A stretch of 64,000 bases of DNA from Pseudomonas yamanorum. GTDB lineage: Bacteria > Pseudomonadota > Gammaproteobacteria > Pseudomonadales > Pseudomonadaceae. Below are positions 44,834 to 54,571 of the stretch, piece by piece; position 1 is the stretch's first letter; each line of letters opens with the position of its first letter. The translations under genes were made by a program, and so were the position numbers. The notes under the pieces were generated by a model, which was not told where the DNA came from, did not search any database, and saw only the letters and a list, made by a program, of their open reading frames with translations. The stretch lies in contig NZ_LT629793.1 of NCBI RefSeq assembly GCF_900105735.1, forward strand, positions 3,782,001 through 3,846,000, read 5' to 3'.

Positions 44834-46203
44834 GTTTCGTCCAGGCGCTGGGCCAGGGCTTCGATTTGTTCCTGGCGTTCGGCCTGGCTCAACCTGGGGT
44901 GCGGGTTGAGGGACGACCACTGCGGATGGGCGCGGGCCTTGTTCAGGGCTTCCGGCAGCTTGCCTTCGCGCCAGGTCTTGTCCTGGGGCGTGTCGACCTT
45001 GATGCTGTGGATCGCCGCATGCCCGCGCAGGTTAAGGGCCTTGAGCAGTTGCCGCTGGCGCAGGGCCAACAGGCGCAGCACGCTGTCGTCGACGGTCAGC
45101 TCGCGTTGGCCCTTGATCTTGCCCAGCAGGCGGCTGCCGTAACTGCGAGCCGTTTGCAGGGCGCCACCGGCGATGGCCCCGGCGAGCGCGGCGGCGCCGA
45201 GGGTCAGGCCGCCTACGAGTAGATCCACACCCGCACCGGCGGCCGCGCCGGCTGCGATACCGCCACCGACCCGTACGCCCAGTTGCTTGAGGGTTTCGGG
45301 GTTGAACAGGTCATCGCCCCAACGCCCGTCCAGCAGCGGTAAATCGCTGGCGGCGGCGTCTTGCGGGCGGAAGCCGAATAGCTTGAGCAAGGCTTCCACG
45401 CAACGCTGTTCGCGCTGGCGCACGGCTTTGCGCAGTTCGCTGATGGCTTGCTGTTCTACCTCGGCTTCGCTGACCACGCTGCGGCGGCAGGCGGCGCAGT
45501 CGACCAGCAGTTCGGCGATCAGCCGCGCAGCACTTTGCTGGCGAGCCTGGCGCTGGGCTTCCTGATCGAGGATCAGCCGCTCCAGTTGCCCACGGGAATT
45601 TTCCAGCAGCAGGGCGAGGCTTTCATAGAGGCGGCGCTCGCCGTCTTCGGGTGGTGCGACGCTGTCGAAACGTACCAGCGCGTGCAGGCCGAGGCGGGCG
45701 AGGGCTTCGCGCCAGTCCGGCTCGCGGTGGTCGGCGCTGCTGACAAAATTGAGCACCGGCAGCAGCGGCTTGCCACAGCTGGCCAGCACTTGCAGCTCAT
45801 CGCGGTACTTGGCCAGCACCGGCTCTCGGGCATCTATCACATACAGACCGGCATCCGAGGCCAGCAGTTGGCGCAGCACCTTGGCTTCCTGTTCGAAGCG
45901 TTGCCGGGCCTCGCTGCCTTCCAGAAAACGCGCCAGCCGTGCCGGGCCGTCGAGGCGTTCGCCGGGGCGGTCCAGGCGCTCGAGGTAATCGAGCAGGGCG
46001 ATGGCATCTTCCAGTCCGGGCGTGTCGTACAGCTCCAGCAAGGCTTCGCCGTCTACCGACAGCCGAGCACCTTCGACATGCCGGGTGGTGCTGGGCCGAT
46101 GGGAGACTTCTCCGAAGCCGACGTCTCGCGTGAGGGTGCGCAGCAACGAGGTCTTGCCGACGTTGGTGTGGCCGACCACGGCGAGTTTCAGGGGCTTAGT
46201 CAT
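44830..46203 (-). CDS. DUF3482-containing GTPase
   Basis: A 457-residue GTP-binding protein. The G domain is at the N-terminus: G1 AVVGHTNVGKTSLLRTL, G2 region RPSTTRHVEG, G3 LYDTPGLEDA, and a probable G4 LNFVS. The C-terminal DUF3482 region includes a Gly/Ala-rich probable membrane-inserting segment (GGGIAAGAAAGAGVDLLVGG and onward). The start MTKPLKLAVVGH is set by the G domain. It overlaps the DUF2868 gene by eight bases; the pair is conserved and probably forms a membrane-associated system of unknown role. Confidence 0.88.
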   Translation of the reverse strand: MTKPLKLAVVGHTNVGKTSLLRTLTRDVGFGEVSHRPSTTRHVEGARLSVDGEALLELYDTPGLEDAIALLDYLERLDRPGERLDGPARLARFLEGSEARQRFEQEAKVLRQLLASDAGLYVIDAREPVLAKYRDELQVLASCGKPLLPVLNFVSSADHREPDWREALARLGLHALVRFDSVAPPEDGERRLYESLALLLENSRGQLERLILDQEAQRQARQQSAARLIAELLVDCAACRRSVVSEAEVEQQAISELRKAVRQREQRCVEALLKLFGFRPQDAAASDLPLLDGRWGDDLFNPETLKQLGVRVGGGIAAGAAAGAGVDLLVGGLTLGAAALAGAIAGGALQTARSYGSRLLGKIKGQRELTVDDSVLRLLALRQRQLLKALNLRGHAAIHSIKVDTPQDKTWREGKLPEALNKARAHPQWSSLNPHPRLSQAERQEQIEALAQRLDET

Positions 46204-47575
46204 GACCGGTCTCCAGCCAAGTGAGCGGCGCGCAATCAGCGAACGGGATCTGCAACTGCTGCAACGCTGTATGCCAGTCACCCAAGCGTTCCGCGTCCAG
46301 CGCCTGACCCGCCGGCGCTTGCAGCAGCCAGACGCGGGTGGCGGTGGCGCTGCGGGCCAGTTCGGCAATCAGCGCGAGGCTGCCACGATCCGGCGAGCGC
46401 CGTGGGTCGCAGGCGATGGCCAGGCGTGCGGGCGGGAAGCGGGTGAGTTGCTCCAGCAGCTTGTTGCGGGATTCACGGCTGTCGAGGATGCCGGCGTCCT
46501 TGACGCTGGCCGGGAGCTTCGGAGGCCAGGTGCGTTGGTCATCGAGTTCAATGGCCACCAGCAGAGCGCCGTCGCTTTCCAGTTCGCTGACGCCGCCGGT
46601 CACGTGGTGCAACTGTTCGGGCGCCGCATCGTTGACCCCAAGCCGTTCGCTGCTGGGCATCAGCCGCTCACGCAGTTGGCTGTAGCCGGGCAGGTTAAGG
46701 TCGAGGCACAGGGCGGCGCGCCCGCGTTTCCAGCGCCACAGGCACATCAACGCGAGGATCAGCCGCGGCAGGATGCCGTACACCAGCAGCACGCCCACCA
46801 GCCATGCAGCCCAGGACTGGCGGGCGCTTTCGATATTCAGGGCGGCATCGCCGCTGGCGCGGATCATCTCGACGGTGGGCACATTGAAGCCCAGCAAGGC
46901 GGGCAGGGCGCCGAGGGTTTGGGTCACGGCGACAAAGGTATCGGCCCGCAGGATGGTGGTCTCCCACACAAAGCCATAGCGCCGGGTGGCCAAGAGCGTC
47001 AGCAGGATCACCAGGGCGCTGAGCAGGGCCAGCAGCCACAAGCTGTTGACCAGCACACCGACGGCCCAGCGATTGAGTTTGCGCCGTTGCAGCAACAGCA
47101 GCAGGGCGGGCGCCAGTTGCGCGGCCTTGGCGTCGCGGGCGAGTTTTTCGCTGAGCCATAACCACAGGCGGCCGAGGCTCGCGCCGTGTTCACCGGCAAA
47201 CAACAGGCCCAGGGCCCAGCTCAACAGCAGGATCAGGTTCAAACCCAGCAGGCTGCCCAGGGCCCAGAACACATTGACCGGCGCCAGCCCGTTGCCCAGC
47301 GCGGCAAAGGCCAGGCCGGCACCGCTGATGATGGCAACCACCGCCAGCAGGATCAGCGCCAGGCGCGCGCCCTGCAGCCAGCGGGTCAGGGCGGCGGTCA
47401 GGCCATCGCGTTCAGCCAGCCACAGCGCGCGGTTTTGAATGCGCGTCGGCAAGTCACCGCCGGTGCTGCGGGCCAGGCGATTGGCTTCCTGGTCTTCTAG
47501 GGCGCCCGCGTGTTCCTCCCGCAGGCGCACGGTTTCGGTCAGCCAGAGTGTTTGCAGGGGATTCAGAGCTGTCAC
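46196..47575 (-). CDS. DUF2868 domain-containing membrane protein
   Basis: A 459-residue inner-membrane protein. Helices are visible at about residues 70-95, 105-130, 175-200 and 260-285, and a soluble C-terminal part has LAIACDPRRSPDRGSLALIAELA. It matches the DUF2868 family, which is regularly encoded next to DUF3482 GTPases. It is the first gene of a two-gene operon and its stop region overlaps the GTPase start. The function is unknown; the GTPase partnership suggests a membrane or stress-related role. Confidence 0.87.
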   Translation of the reverse strand: MTALNPLQTLWLTETVRLREEHAGALEDQEANRLARSTGGDLPTRIQNRALWLAERDGLTAALTRWLQGARLALILLAVVAIISGAGLAFAALGNGLAPVNVFWALGSLLGLNLILLLSWALGLLFAGEHGASLGRLWLWLSEKLARDAKAAQLAPALLLLLQRRKLNRWAVGVLVNSLWLLALLSALVILLTLLATRRYGFVWETTILRADTFVAVTQTLGALPALLGFNVPTVEMIRASGDAALNIESARQSWAAWLVGVLLVYGILPRLILALMCLWRWKRGRAALCLDLNLPGYSQLRERLMPSSERLGVNDAAPEQLHHVTGGVSELESDGALLVAIELDDQRTWPPKLPASVKDAGILDSRESRNKLLEQLTRFPPARLAIACDPRRSPDRGSLALIAELARSATATRVWLLQAPAGQALDAERLGDWHTALQQLQIPFADCAPLTWLETGHD

Positions 47576-47665
47576 GCGCCGTCCTGTTGAGCCAGTGAGT
47601 TTGGAGCATAACCGCTGGAACGCCGGTTGGGGTATGCCGCGCGCGCCTCTGGTATTCTCGTCGCC

Positions 47666-48178
47666 ATGAAAAAAACTCTCCCTTTAAGCCTGATCGCAGC
47701 CCTCGGTGAAAACCGTGTGATCGGCGTCGACAACAGCATGCCCTGGCATTTGCCGGGGGATTTCAAATATTTCAAGGCCACCACCTTGGGCAAGCCGATC
47801 ATCATGGGGCGCAAGACCTGGGATTCCCTGGGGCGACCCTTGCCGGGCCGGTTGAACATTGTGGTCAGCCGTCAGACCGACTTGGCGCTGGAAGGTGCGG
47901 AAGTTTTTCCGTCCCTGGACGCAGCAGTAGAGCGGGCTGAGCAATGGGCCAAGGCGCAGGGCGTGGATGAGCTGATGCTGATCGGCGGCGCGCAGTTGTA
48001 TGCCCAGGGGCTGGAGCAGGCGGACCGCCTGTATTTGACGCGGGTGGCATTGAGCCCGGACGGCGATGCGTGGTTTCCCGAGTTTGATTTGAACCAGTGG
48101 AAGCTGGTGTCGAATGTCGAGAATGCGGCAGAGGGTGACAAGCCGGCGTATAACTTCGAAGTCTGGGAAAAAGCCTAA
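47666..48178 (+). CDS. folA: Dihydrofolate reductase
   Basis: Reduces dihydrofolate to tetrahydrofolate with NADPH. It has 170 residues. Family motifs are LIAALGENRVIGVDNSMPWHLPGDFKYFK, IIMGRKTWDSLGRPLPGR and LMLIGGAQLYAQ. The start MKKTLPLSLIAALG follows 39 bases of in-frame upstream sequence that do not resemble the family. It is divergent from the DUF2868 gene. Confidence 0.97.
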   Translation: MKKTLPLSLIAALGENRVIGVDNSMPWHLPGDFKYFKATTLGKPIIMGRKTWDSLGRPLPGRLNIVVSRQTDLALEGAEVFPSLDAAVERAEQWAKAQGVDELMLIGGAQLYAQGLEQADRLYLTRVALSPDGDAWFPEFDLNQWKLVSNVENAAEGDKPAYNFEVWEKA

Positions 48179-48182
48179 GAGC

Positions 48183-48263
48183 ATCGCAGGCAAGCCAGCT
48201 CCCACAGTTGACCGAGTATTACTGAAAAAACCGGTTCAATGTGGGAGCTGGCTTGCCTGCGAT
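48183..48263. repeat. REPIN in inverse arrangement, family B
   Basis: ATCGCAGGCAAGCCAGCTCC comes first and GTGGGAGCTGGCTTGCC second, the opposite order from most family B copies. It lies between the convergent ends of folA and the cystine transporter gene. Confidence 0.9.
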
Positions 48264-48272
48264 AGCGGTCTG

Positions 48273-49664
48273 TCAGGCCTGCGCCAGTTCCGCATGCTCA
48301 TCCGCATTCAACAGCTCTTTATCCGTCTGCTGCATGATCTGGCTGGTAATCGCCCCGGCCGTCATCGAACCGTTCACGTTCAACGCCGTACGGCCCATGT
48401 CGATCAGCGGCTCAACCGAAATCAGCAGCGCCACCAGTGACACCGGCAAGCCCATCGCCGGTAGCACGATCAGCGCGGCAAATGTCGCACCGCCGCCCAC
48501 GCCCGCCACACCGGCCGAACTCAAGGTCACAATCGCCACCAGTGTTGCGATCCACAGCGGGTCCAGTGGGTTGATGCCCACTGTCGGTGCAACCATCACC
48601 GCCAGCATCGCCGGGTAAAGACCCGCGCAACCGTTCTGGCCAATCGTCGCGCCAAACGAGGCGGCAAAGCCGGCGATGGACTGCGGAATCCCCAGGCGAC
48701 GGGTCTGCGCTTCAATGCTCAGCGGGATGCTGGCGGCGCTGGAGCGGCTGGTGAAGGCAAACGTCAGCACCGGCCAGACCTTGCGGAAGAACCGCAGCGG
48801 GTTGATCCCGGCCAGGGACAGCAGCAGGCCATGCACCACAAACATCAGGCCCAGGGCCAGGTACGACACCACCACAAAACTGCCGAGCTTGATGATGTCT
48901 TGCAGGTTGGAGCTGGCGACCACTTTGGTCATCAGGGCCAATACGCCGTACGGGGTCAGTTTCATCACCAGGCGCACCAGGCGCATCACCCAGGCTTGCA
49001 GGGTGTCGATGGCGTTGAGGACTTTCTGGCCCTTTTCCACGTCATCCTTGAGCAATTGCAGCGCGGCAACCCCAAGGAATGCAGCGAAGATCACCACGCT
49101 GATAATCGACGTCGGCTTGGCCCGAGCCAGGTCGGCGAACGGGTTCTGCGGGATGAACGACAGCAGCAGTTGCGGGATATTCAGGTCGGCGACCTTGCCC
49201 GCGTAGTCACTCTGGATCACTTGCAGGCGTGCCATTTCCTGGGTGCCGGCCACCAGGCCTTCGGCAGTGAGCCCGAACAGGTTAGTCAGGCCGATACCGA
49301 TCAGCGCCGCGATCGCCGTGGTGAACAGCAGCGTGCCGATGGTCAGGAAGCTGATCTTGCCCAGGGACGAGGCGTTATGCAGGCGGGCCACGGCGCTGAG
49401 GATCGAGGCAAACACCAGCGGGATCACGATCATTTGCAGCAACTGCACGTAACCGTTGCCGACCAGGTCGAACCAGCCGATCGAGGCCTTGAGCACCGGG
49501 TTGCCGGCACCGTAGATCGCGTGCAGCACCACACCGAAGATCACGCCGAGGACCAACGCAAACAACACCTTCTTGGCGAGGCTCCAGTTGGTTCGGCGGG
49601 TTTGTGCCAGGCCCAGCAACAGGACCACGAACACCAGTAAGTTGAGAATCAGGGGCAGATTCAT
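48273..49664 (-). CDS. tcyP: L-cystine / dicarboxylate:cation symporter-family transporter (TcyP-like)
   Basis: A 463-residue inner-membrane symporter of the DAACS/glutamate-transporter fold. Characteristic segments are [28 protein letters not shown], the serine-rich re-entrant loop [47 protein letters not shown], and [23 protein letters not shown]. The sequence fits the TcyP/YdjN subgroup that imports L-cystine. An AT-rich region upstream (49735-49765) with ATAACGTTAT may bind a sulfur regulator such as CysB, but this is only suggestive. Confidence 0.88.
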   Translation of the reverse strand: MNLPLILNLLVFVVLLLGLAQTRRTNWSLAKKVLFALVLGVIFGVVLHAIYGAGNPVLKASIGWFDLVGNGYVQLLQMIVIPLVFASILSAVARLHNASSLGKISFLTIGTLLFTTAIAALIGIGLTNLFGLTAEGLVAGTQEMARLQVIQSDYAGKVADLNIPQLLLSFIPQNPFADLARAKPTSIISVVIFAAFLGVAALQLLKDDVEKGQKVLNAIDTLQAWVMRLVRLVMKLTPYGVLALMTKVVASSNLQDIIKLGSFVVVSYLALGLMFVVHGLLLSLAGINPLRFFRKVWPVLTFAFTSRSSAASIPLSIEAQTRRLGIPQSIAGFAASFGATIGQNGCAGLYPAMLAVMVAPTVGINPLDPLWIATLVAIVTLSSAGVAGVGGGATFAALIVLPAMGLPVSLVALLISVEPLIDMGRTALNVNGSMTAGAITSQIMQQTDKELLNADEHAELAQA

Positions 49665-49905
49665 TGAAGCTCCGTTGAGAAGGCAGCCAATCGCAGGAGC
49701 CTGCGATTGCGAACCGGCAAGCCTAACAGCTTGAAATATATTGATTTAATAACGTTATCGCATGGTGACTGTCGTTTTTGGAATAAGCGGATGGCGCCCA
49801 GGCGTATGGCATTGGCGCGATCACGACGAAAGCGGTCGCGCTCGGGCGATAACTGTCACACAGATTTGTTAGCGTCGATGTCTTTCACTCAGGGAGAAAA
49901 CGCAC

Positions 49906-50964
49906 ATGAAGCTAGCGCCGAAACTGTTTGCCGCCGCGCTGTGCCTGGGCCTCGCGAGCCAGGCCTTTGCCGCCACCGAGTTGAAACACTGGCCGGCGGC
50001 TGCCGCCAAGCAACTGGACACGATGATTGCCGCCAATGCCAACAAGGGCAACTTCGCGGTGTTCGATATGGACAACACCAGTTACCGCTACGACCTTGAA
50101 GAGTCGTTGCTGCCGTACCTGGAAAACAAGGGCCTGATCACCCGCGATACCATGGACCCTTCCCTGAAGCTGATCCCGTTCAAAGACACCGCTGACCACA
50201 AGGAAAGCCTGTTCAGTTACTACTACCGCCTCTGCGAAGTCGACGACATGGTCTGCTACCCGTGGGTCGCGCAGATTTTCTCCGGCTTCACCCTCAAGGA
50301 ACTCAAGGGCTACGTCGACGAGATGATGGCGTCGGGCAAGCCGGTGCCGGTCACCTACTACGAAGGTGACGTGGTCAAGAATATGGAAGTGCAGCCGCCG
50401 AAAGTCTTCACCGGCCAGGCTGAGCTGTTCAACAAGCTGATGGAAAACGGCATTGAGGTCTACGTGATGACCGCCGCGTCCGAGGAACTGGTACGCATGG
50501 TCGCGGCCGATCCGAAGTACGGCTACAACGTCAAACCCGAGAACGTCATCGGCGTGAGCACCTTGCTCAAGGACCGCAAGACCGGCGAGCTGACCACTGC
50601 CCGCAAACAGATCGCCGCCGGCAAGTATGACGAGAAGGCCAACCTTGGCCTGGAACTGACCCCGTACCTGTGGACCCCTGCCACTTGGATGGCCGGCAAG
50701 CACGCGGCGATCCTGACCTACATCGATGAGTGGAAAAAACCGGTGATCGTCGGTGGCGACACGCCAACCAGTGACGGCTACATGCTGTTTCATGACGTGG
50801 ACGTGGCCAAGGGCGGCATCCACCTGTGGGTCAACCGTAAAGACAAATACATGACCCAGCTCAACGGCATGATGGCCAAGCACGCAGCGGCCCAGGCCAA
50901 GGAAGGGTTGCCGGTGACGGCGGATAAAAACTGGGTGATCGTCAAGCCGGACGAGATTCAGTAA
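49906..50964 (+). CDS. pchP: Phosphorylcholine phosphatase
   Basis: A periplasmic HAD-type phosphatase that releases choline from phosphorylcholine. It is 352 residues with a signal peptide (MKLAPKLFAAALCLGLASQAFA). Motif I is FDMDNTSYRYD, with Asp54 of the precursor corresponding to Asp31 of the mature numbering used for P. aeruginosa PchP. Motif II lies in VYVMTAASEELV, and motif III/IV is GGDTPTSDGYMLFHD. With phospholipase it supplies choline from host or membrane lipids. In P. aeruginosa the gene responds to choline catabolism, but no GbdR site could be verified here. Confidence 0.93.
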   Translation: MKLAPKLFAAALCLGLASQAFAATELKHWPAAAAKQLDTMIAANANKGNFAVFDMDNTSYRYDLEESLLPYLENKGLITRDTMDPSLKLIPFKDTADHKESLFSYYYRLCEVDDMVCYPWVAQIFSGFTLKELKGYVDEMMASGKPVPVTYYEGDVVKNMEVQPPKVFTGQAELFNKLMENGIEVYVMTAASEELVRMVAADPKYGYNVKPENVIGVSTLLKDRKTGELTTARKQIAAGKYDEKANLGLELTPYLWTPATWMAGKHAAILTYIDEWKKPVIVGGDTPTSDGYMLFHDVDVAKGGIHLWVNRKDKYMTQLNGMMAKHAAAQAKEGLPVTADKNWVIVKPDEIQ

Positions 50965-50976
50965 ACCCGCGATCAG

Positions 50977-51067
50977 TGTGGGAGCTGGCTTGCCTGCGAT
51001 GGCGGTGTGTCTGTCGGCAGATGTATCAACTGACAGATTGCTATCGCAGGCAAGCCAGCTCCCACAT
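50977..51067. repeat. REPIN, family B
   Basis: TGTGGGAGCTGGCTTGCC and its complement form the arms. The loop has GTCGGCAGATGTATCAACTGAC. It lies between the convergent ends of pchP and ilvD, upstream of the shared terminator. Confidence 0.92.
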
Positions 51068-51103
51068 TTTTTGATCTCCTGCGTTCTGGGGATTTTCTCC
51101 AGA

Positions 51104-51138
51104 CAAAAAAATGCCCCGCACGTGGCGGGGCATTTTTA
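51104..51138. terminator. Bidirectional intrinsic terminator
   Basis: The hairpin ATGCCCCGC-ACGT-GCGGGGCAT has an A-run before it and a T-run after it, serving the convergent pchP and ilvD genes. Confidence 0.93.
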
Positions 51139-51148
51139 TGGGCGAGGC

Positions 51149-52990
51149 TTACAGCCCGTCGAGCATCGCCTTGTTACGCACCGCACCCTTGTCGGCACTG
51201 GTAGCCAGCAGGGCGTAAGCCTTCAACGCGGTAGTGACTTTGCGCGGACGCTTCTCTACCGGCTTCCAGCCTTTCTTGTCCTGCTCGATGCGGCGTGCCG
51301 CCAGTTCTTCGTCGCTGATCAACAGGTTGATCGAGCGGTTCGGAATGTCGATCAGCACCTTGTCGCCATCCTGCACCAGGCCGATGGCGCCGCCCGCAGC
51401 GGCTTCCGGAGAAGCATGGCCGATGGACAGGCCCGAGGTACCGCCGGAGAAGCGGCCGTCGGTGAGCAAGGCGCAGGCTTTGCCCAGGCCTTTGGATTTC
51501 AGGTACGACGTCGGGTAGAGCATCTCTTGCATGCCCGGGCCGCCTTTCGGGCCTTCGTAACGGATGATGACGATGTCGCCTTCCTTCACTTCGTCAGCGA
51601 GGATGCCGCGTACCGAGCTGTCCTGGCTTTCGTAGATCTTGGCGCGGCCTTCGAACACGTGGATCGACTCGTCCACACCGGCGGTTTTCACCACGCAGCC
51701 ATCCAGCGCGATGTTGCCGTACAGCACGGCCAGGCCGCCTTCTTTCGAATAGGCATGCTCAACACTGCGGATGCAGCCGTTTTCACGGTCGTCGTCGAGG
51801 GTTTCCCAACGGGTCGACTGGCTGAACGCGGTTTGCGTAGGGATGCCGGCCGGGCCTGCCTTGAAGAAGTGATGCACGGCTTCGTCGGTGGTCTGGGTGA
51901 TGTCCCACTTGGCGATGCCTTCGGCCAGGGATTTGCTGTGCACGGTCGGCAGGTCGGTGTGCAGCAAGCCGCCACGGGCCAACGAACCGAGGATCGAGAA
52001 GATCCCGCCGGCGCGGTGCACGTCTTCCATGTGGTACTTCTGGATGTTTGGCGCGACTTTGCACAGTTGCGGCACGTGGCGCGACAGGCGGTCGATGTTC
52101 CGCAGGTCGAAGTCGATCTCGGCTTCTTGCGCGGCGGCCAGCAAGTGCAGGATGGTGTTGGTGGAACCGCCCATGGCGATGTCCAGGGTCATGGCGTTTT
52201 CGAACGCCTTGAAGTTGGCGATGTTGCGCGGCAACACCGACTCATCGTTCTCGGTGTAGTAGCGCTTGCACAGTTCGACGATGGTGCGGCCTGCCTGCAG
52301 GAACAGTTGCTCGCGGTCGCTGTGGGTGGCCAGTGTCGAGCCGTTGCCCGGCAAGGCGAGCCCTAAGGCTTCCACCAGGCAGTTCATCGAGTTGGCGGTG
52401 AACATGCCGGAGCACGAACCGCAGGTAGGGCAGGCGCTGCGCTCGTATTCCGCAACCTTCTCGTCAGAAGCGCTGGAATCGGCGGCGATGACCATGGCGT
52501 CCACCAGGTCGAGGCCGTGGGAGGCGAGCTTGGTCTTGCCGGCTTCCATCGGGCCGCCGGAGACGAAGATCACCGGGATGTTCAGGCGCAGGGAGGCCAT
52601 CAGCATGCCAGGGGTGATCTTGTCGCAGTTGGAGATGCACACGATGGCGTCGGCGCAGTGGGCGTTGACCATGTATTCCACGGAGTCGGCGATGATCTCG
52701 CGGCTCGGCAGGGAATACAGCATGCCGTCATGGCCCATGGCGATGCCGTCATCCACGGCGATGGTGTTGAATTCTTTCGCTACACCGCCGGCGCGTTCGA
52801 TCTCGCGGGCGACCAGTTGGCCCAGGTCCTTGAGGTGGACATGGCCGGGTACGAACTGGGTAAACGAGTTGGCAATCGCGATGATCGGCTTTTTGAAGTC
52901 GTCATCTTTCATCCCCGTGGCGCGCCACAATGCGCGGGCGCCGGCCATGTTGCGGCCGTGGGTGGATGTTTTCGAGCGGTAATCGGGCAT
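51149..52990 (-). CDS. ilvD: Dihydroxy-acid dehydratase
   Basis: Iron-sulfur enzyme of valine, isoleucine and pantothenate synthesis. The length of 613 residues matches the family. Cluster and Mg sites are visible in [15 protein letters not shown] and [19 protein letters not shown]. The C-terminal [22 protein letters not shown] carries the active-site Ser. It is a single-gene unit whose upstream region of about 250 bases contains a long hairpin near the MFS gene end. Confidence 0.97.
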   Translation of the reverse strand: MPDYRSKTSTHGRNMAGARALWRATGMKDDDFKKPIIAIANSFTQFVPGHVHLKDLGQLVAREIERAGGVAKEFNTIAVDDGIAMGHDGMLYSLPSREIIADSVEYMVNAHCADAIVCISNCDKITPGMLMASLRLNIPVIFVSGGPMEAGKTKLASHGLDLVDAMVIAADSSASDEKVAEYERSACPTCGSCSGMFTANSMNCLVEALGLALPGNGSTLATHSDREQLFLQAGRTIVELCKRYYTENDESVLPRNIANFKAFENAMTLDIAMGGSTNTILHLLAAAQEAEIDFDLRNIDRLSRHVPQLCKVAPNIQKYHMEDVHRAGGIFSILGSLARGGLLHTDLPTVHSKSLAEGIAKWDITQTTDEAVHHFFKAGPAGIPTQTAFSQSTRWETLDDDRENGCIRSVEHAYSKEGGLAVLYGNIALDGCVVKTAGVDESIHVFEGRAKIYESQDSSVRGILADEVKEGDIVIIRYEGPKGGPGMQEMLYPTSYLKSKGLGKACALLTDGRFSGGTSGLSIGHASPEAAAGGAIGLVQDGDKVLIDIPNRSINLLISDEELAARRIEQDKKGWKPVEKRPRKVTTALKAYALLATSADKGAVRNKAMLDGL

Positions 52991-53168
52991 TGGAGCACTC
53001 CGGGCGGCTAATCAGGGACTAAGGGGAGTGAGCTTCTATTGACGTCTGGAACACTCAGAAAATGGCCGTGTGTCCGGAAGTTGCCACTCGCGTCGCGGGA
53101 TCGCCGCTTGCTTGGGCCTCGAGCTCATAAACCCGCCGGGGGATGACTGGCGATGAATAGGTCCGATT

Positions 53169-53210
53169 CTACACCGCTGGCGGCCGGAGGGAATGGCCGC
53201 CAGCGTGTAG
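53169..53210. repeat. Long hairpin between the MFS gene and ilvD
   Basis: The arms CTACAC(C)GCTGGCGGCC and GGCCGCCAGCGTGTAG pair with one bulged base around the loop GGAGGGAAT. There is no T-run on either side, so it is not a standard terminator. It lies 40 bases past the end of the MFS gene and about 180 bases upstream of ilvD. Confidence 0.7.
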
Positions 53211-53249
53211 ATAGCGCTTACGAGACGTGTGGGGGCGCAAATTTCACTG

Positions 53250-54449
53250 TCAGCGGCCGACCCGAGCGTTCGTCACCACGCCCCAAACGCTGAACACGAT
53301 GAAGCTGATGGCGATGGTCAGCAGCAGGTTGGCTCCCGCTTGGGCGAGGGCGGCGCTGCTGACGGCGGCGGTGATGAACATGATGCTATTGCCGGCCGAA
53401 GCGGCGGTGCCGGCGCTGCTGGAGAACAGCAACATGGCCGCGGAAATCGCGGCGGGGCGTACCAGGGTCACGGCCAGGGCGCTGATCAGCATCGGGATCA
53501 GCAGGGTGATGGTGGTGATAGCTCCAAGACCGACGATCAGTATCAGAAGCACGCCTGCAATAAGCAGCAATCCAAGGCCGATGTTGATTTGCCGGGACAG
53601 CGAGATGCGTTTTTGAAGATACGACGCCGCCAAGCCACCGAGCAGATAGGCCACGCCATACACCATGAGTACCAGTGCGTACTGGTATTCGGAGAGTTTC
53701 AACGAGTCCATGAAAATCAACGGTGTCACGCTGATCAAGGCGAAGTAGCAGGCGAACACCAGCGCGGCGATCCACCAGTAACGCAGGAAGTCGCGATTGG
53801 TCGCGACATCTTTCAGAGTGCCGATGATCGACACCGGCGTGCGGTGCGGGCTGGCGGACTTGGAGGGCAGTATGCAGAACGCATGGATCAACATGCCCAA
53901 CGCCATCAGTGCGAATCCATAGAAACTACCTTGCCAGTCGAAGGTGGTTTGCAACCAGGAGCCGATCAGCGGTGACAAGGCGACGAACGAGCCGCTCAGG
54001 GTCATGTAGTAGAGGCGAACACGGGCTCGATCCTGTTCTTCGAACAGGTCCTCCACTAACGCGTGGCCCAGTACGAAGAAGCCGCAACCCATGGCCTGGA
54101 CCGAGCGAAACAGCAGGAAGCTCAGGTAGTCCGTCGATAATGCGCAACCTATCGCACCCAGGATCGACAGCGTGATGCAACCGAGCAGGACTTCCTTGCG
54201 GCCCCATTTATCCGACAGCGGGCCGGCGACCAGTTGGGAAATCGAAAAAACCAACGTGAACAGGCTGATGGACAGCGCGACATCTGCGCTGGGCATGTCG
54301 AATCGGGCGGCGAGGGCCGGGAATGAGGGCAGCAGGATATTGATCGGGAAAAAGCTGATCAGCGAAATGCAGGTGATGAGGATGAAGCGTGAGAGTTGGT
54401 GGCGTTTTATCTCGCTGCCGAGTAAGGGCGAGCAGGAAGACTCAGACAT
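53250..54449 (-). CDS. MFS multidrug-type exporter (Bcr/CflA-like)
   Basis: A 399-residue transporter with twelve predicted helices. It has the MFS loop motif AGPLSDKWGRKEVLLG between helices 2 and 3, and DMPSADVALSISLFTLVFSISQL typical of Bcr/CflA exporters. The start MSESSCSPLLG has GGAAAT upstream; a longer frame using a TTG start at 54509 is less likely. It lies 122 bases downstream of the SagB-type gene on the same strand and could export the product of that enzyme. Base composition is lower in G+C than in most of the window, especially towards the start. Confidence 0.88.
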   Translation of the reverse strand: MSESSCSPLLGSEIKRHQLSRFILITCISLISFFPINILLPSFPALAARFDMPSADVALSISLFTLVFSISQLVAGPLSDKWGRKEVLLGCITLSILGAIGCALSTDYLSFLLFRSVQAMGCGFFVLGHALVEDLFEEQDRARVRLYYMTLSGSFVALSPLIGSWLQTTFDWQGSFYGFALMALGMLIHAFCILPSKSASPHRTPVSIIGTLKDVATNRDFLRYWWIAALVFACYFALISVTPLIFMDSLKLSEYQYALVLMVYGVAYLLGGLAASYLQKRISLSRQINIGLGLLLIAGVLLILIVGLGAITTITLLIPMLISALAVTLVRPAAISAAMLLFSSSAGTAASAGNSIMFITAAVSSAALAQAGANLLLTIAISFIVFSVWGVVTNARVGR

Positions 54450-54571
54450 TGTTTTTATTTCCGGTGGGGTGCCAAAAACCGATATTAGCCTTGGGTGGCG
54501 AGAATTCAATCAATAAAGGTGGAGTCATTCTCTTCCAAAGGCATGCTGTAAAAGGCTGCATCGCCAAGGCC

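Noticed and set aside
49851..49872. Possible Pho box upstream of pchP
   Set aside because: Only the first half (CTGTCAC) fits; the second half matches the consensus at about three of seven positions.
53169..53210. Hairpin as an ilvD attenuator
   Set aside because: It lies about 180 bases upstream of ilvD, has no T-run or leader peptide with branched-chain residue codons that I can identify, and may instead belong to the 3' end of the MFS gene.
54450..54571. Short frames in the gap between the SagB-type and MFS genes, including one of about 37 codons beginning MQPFTACLW
   Set aside because: No convincing ribosome-binding site, and the frame runs past the MFS start; not supported as a second precursor peptide.
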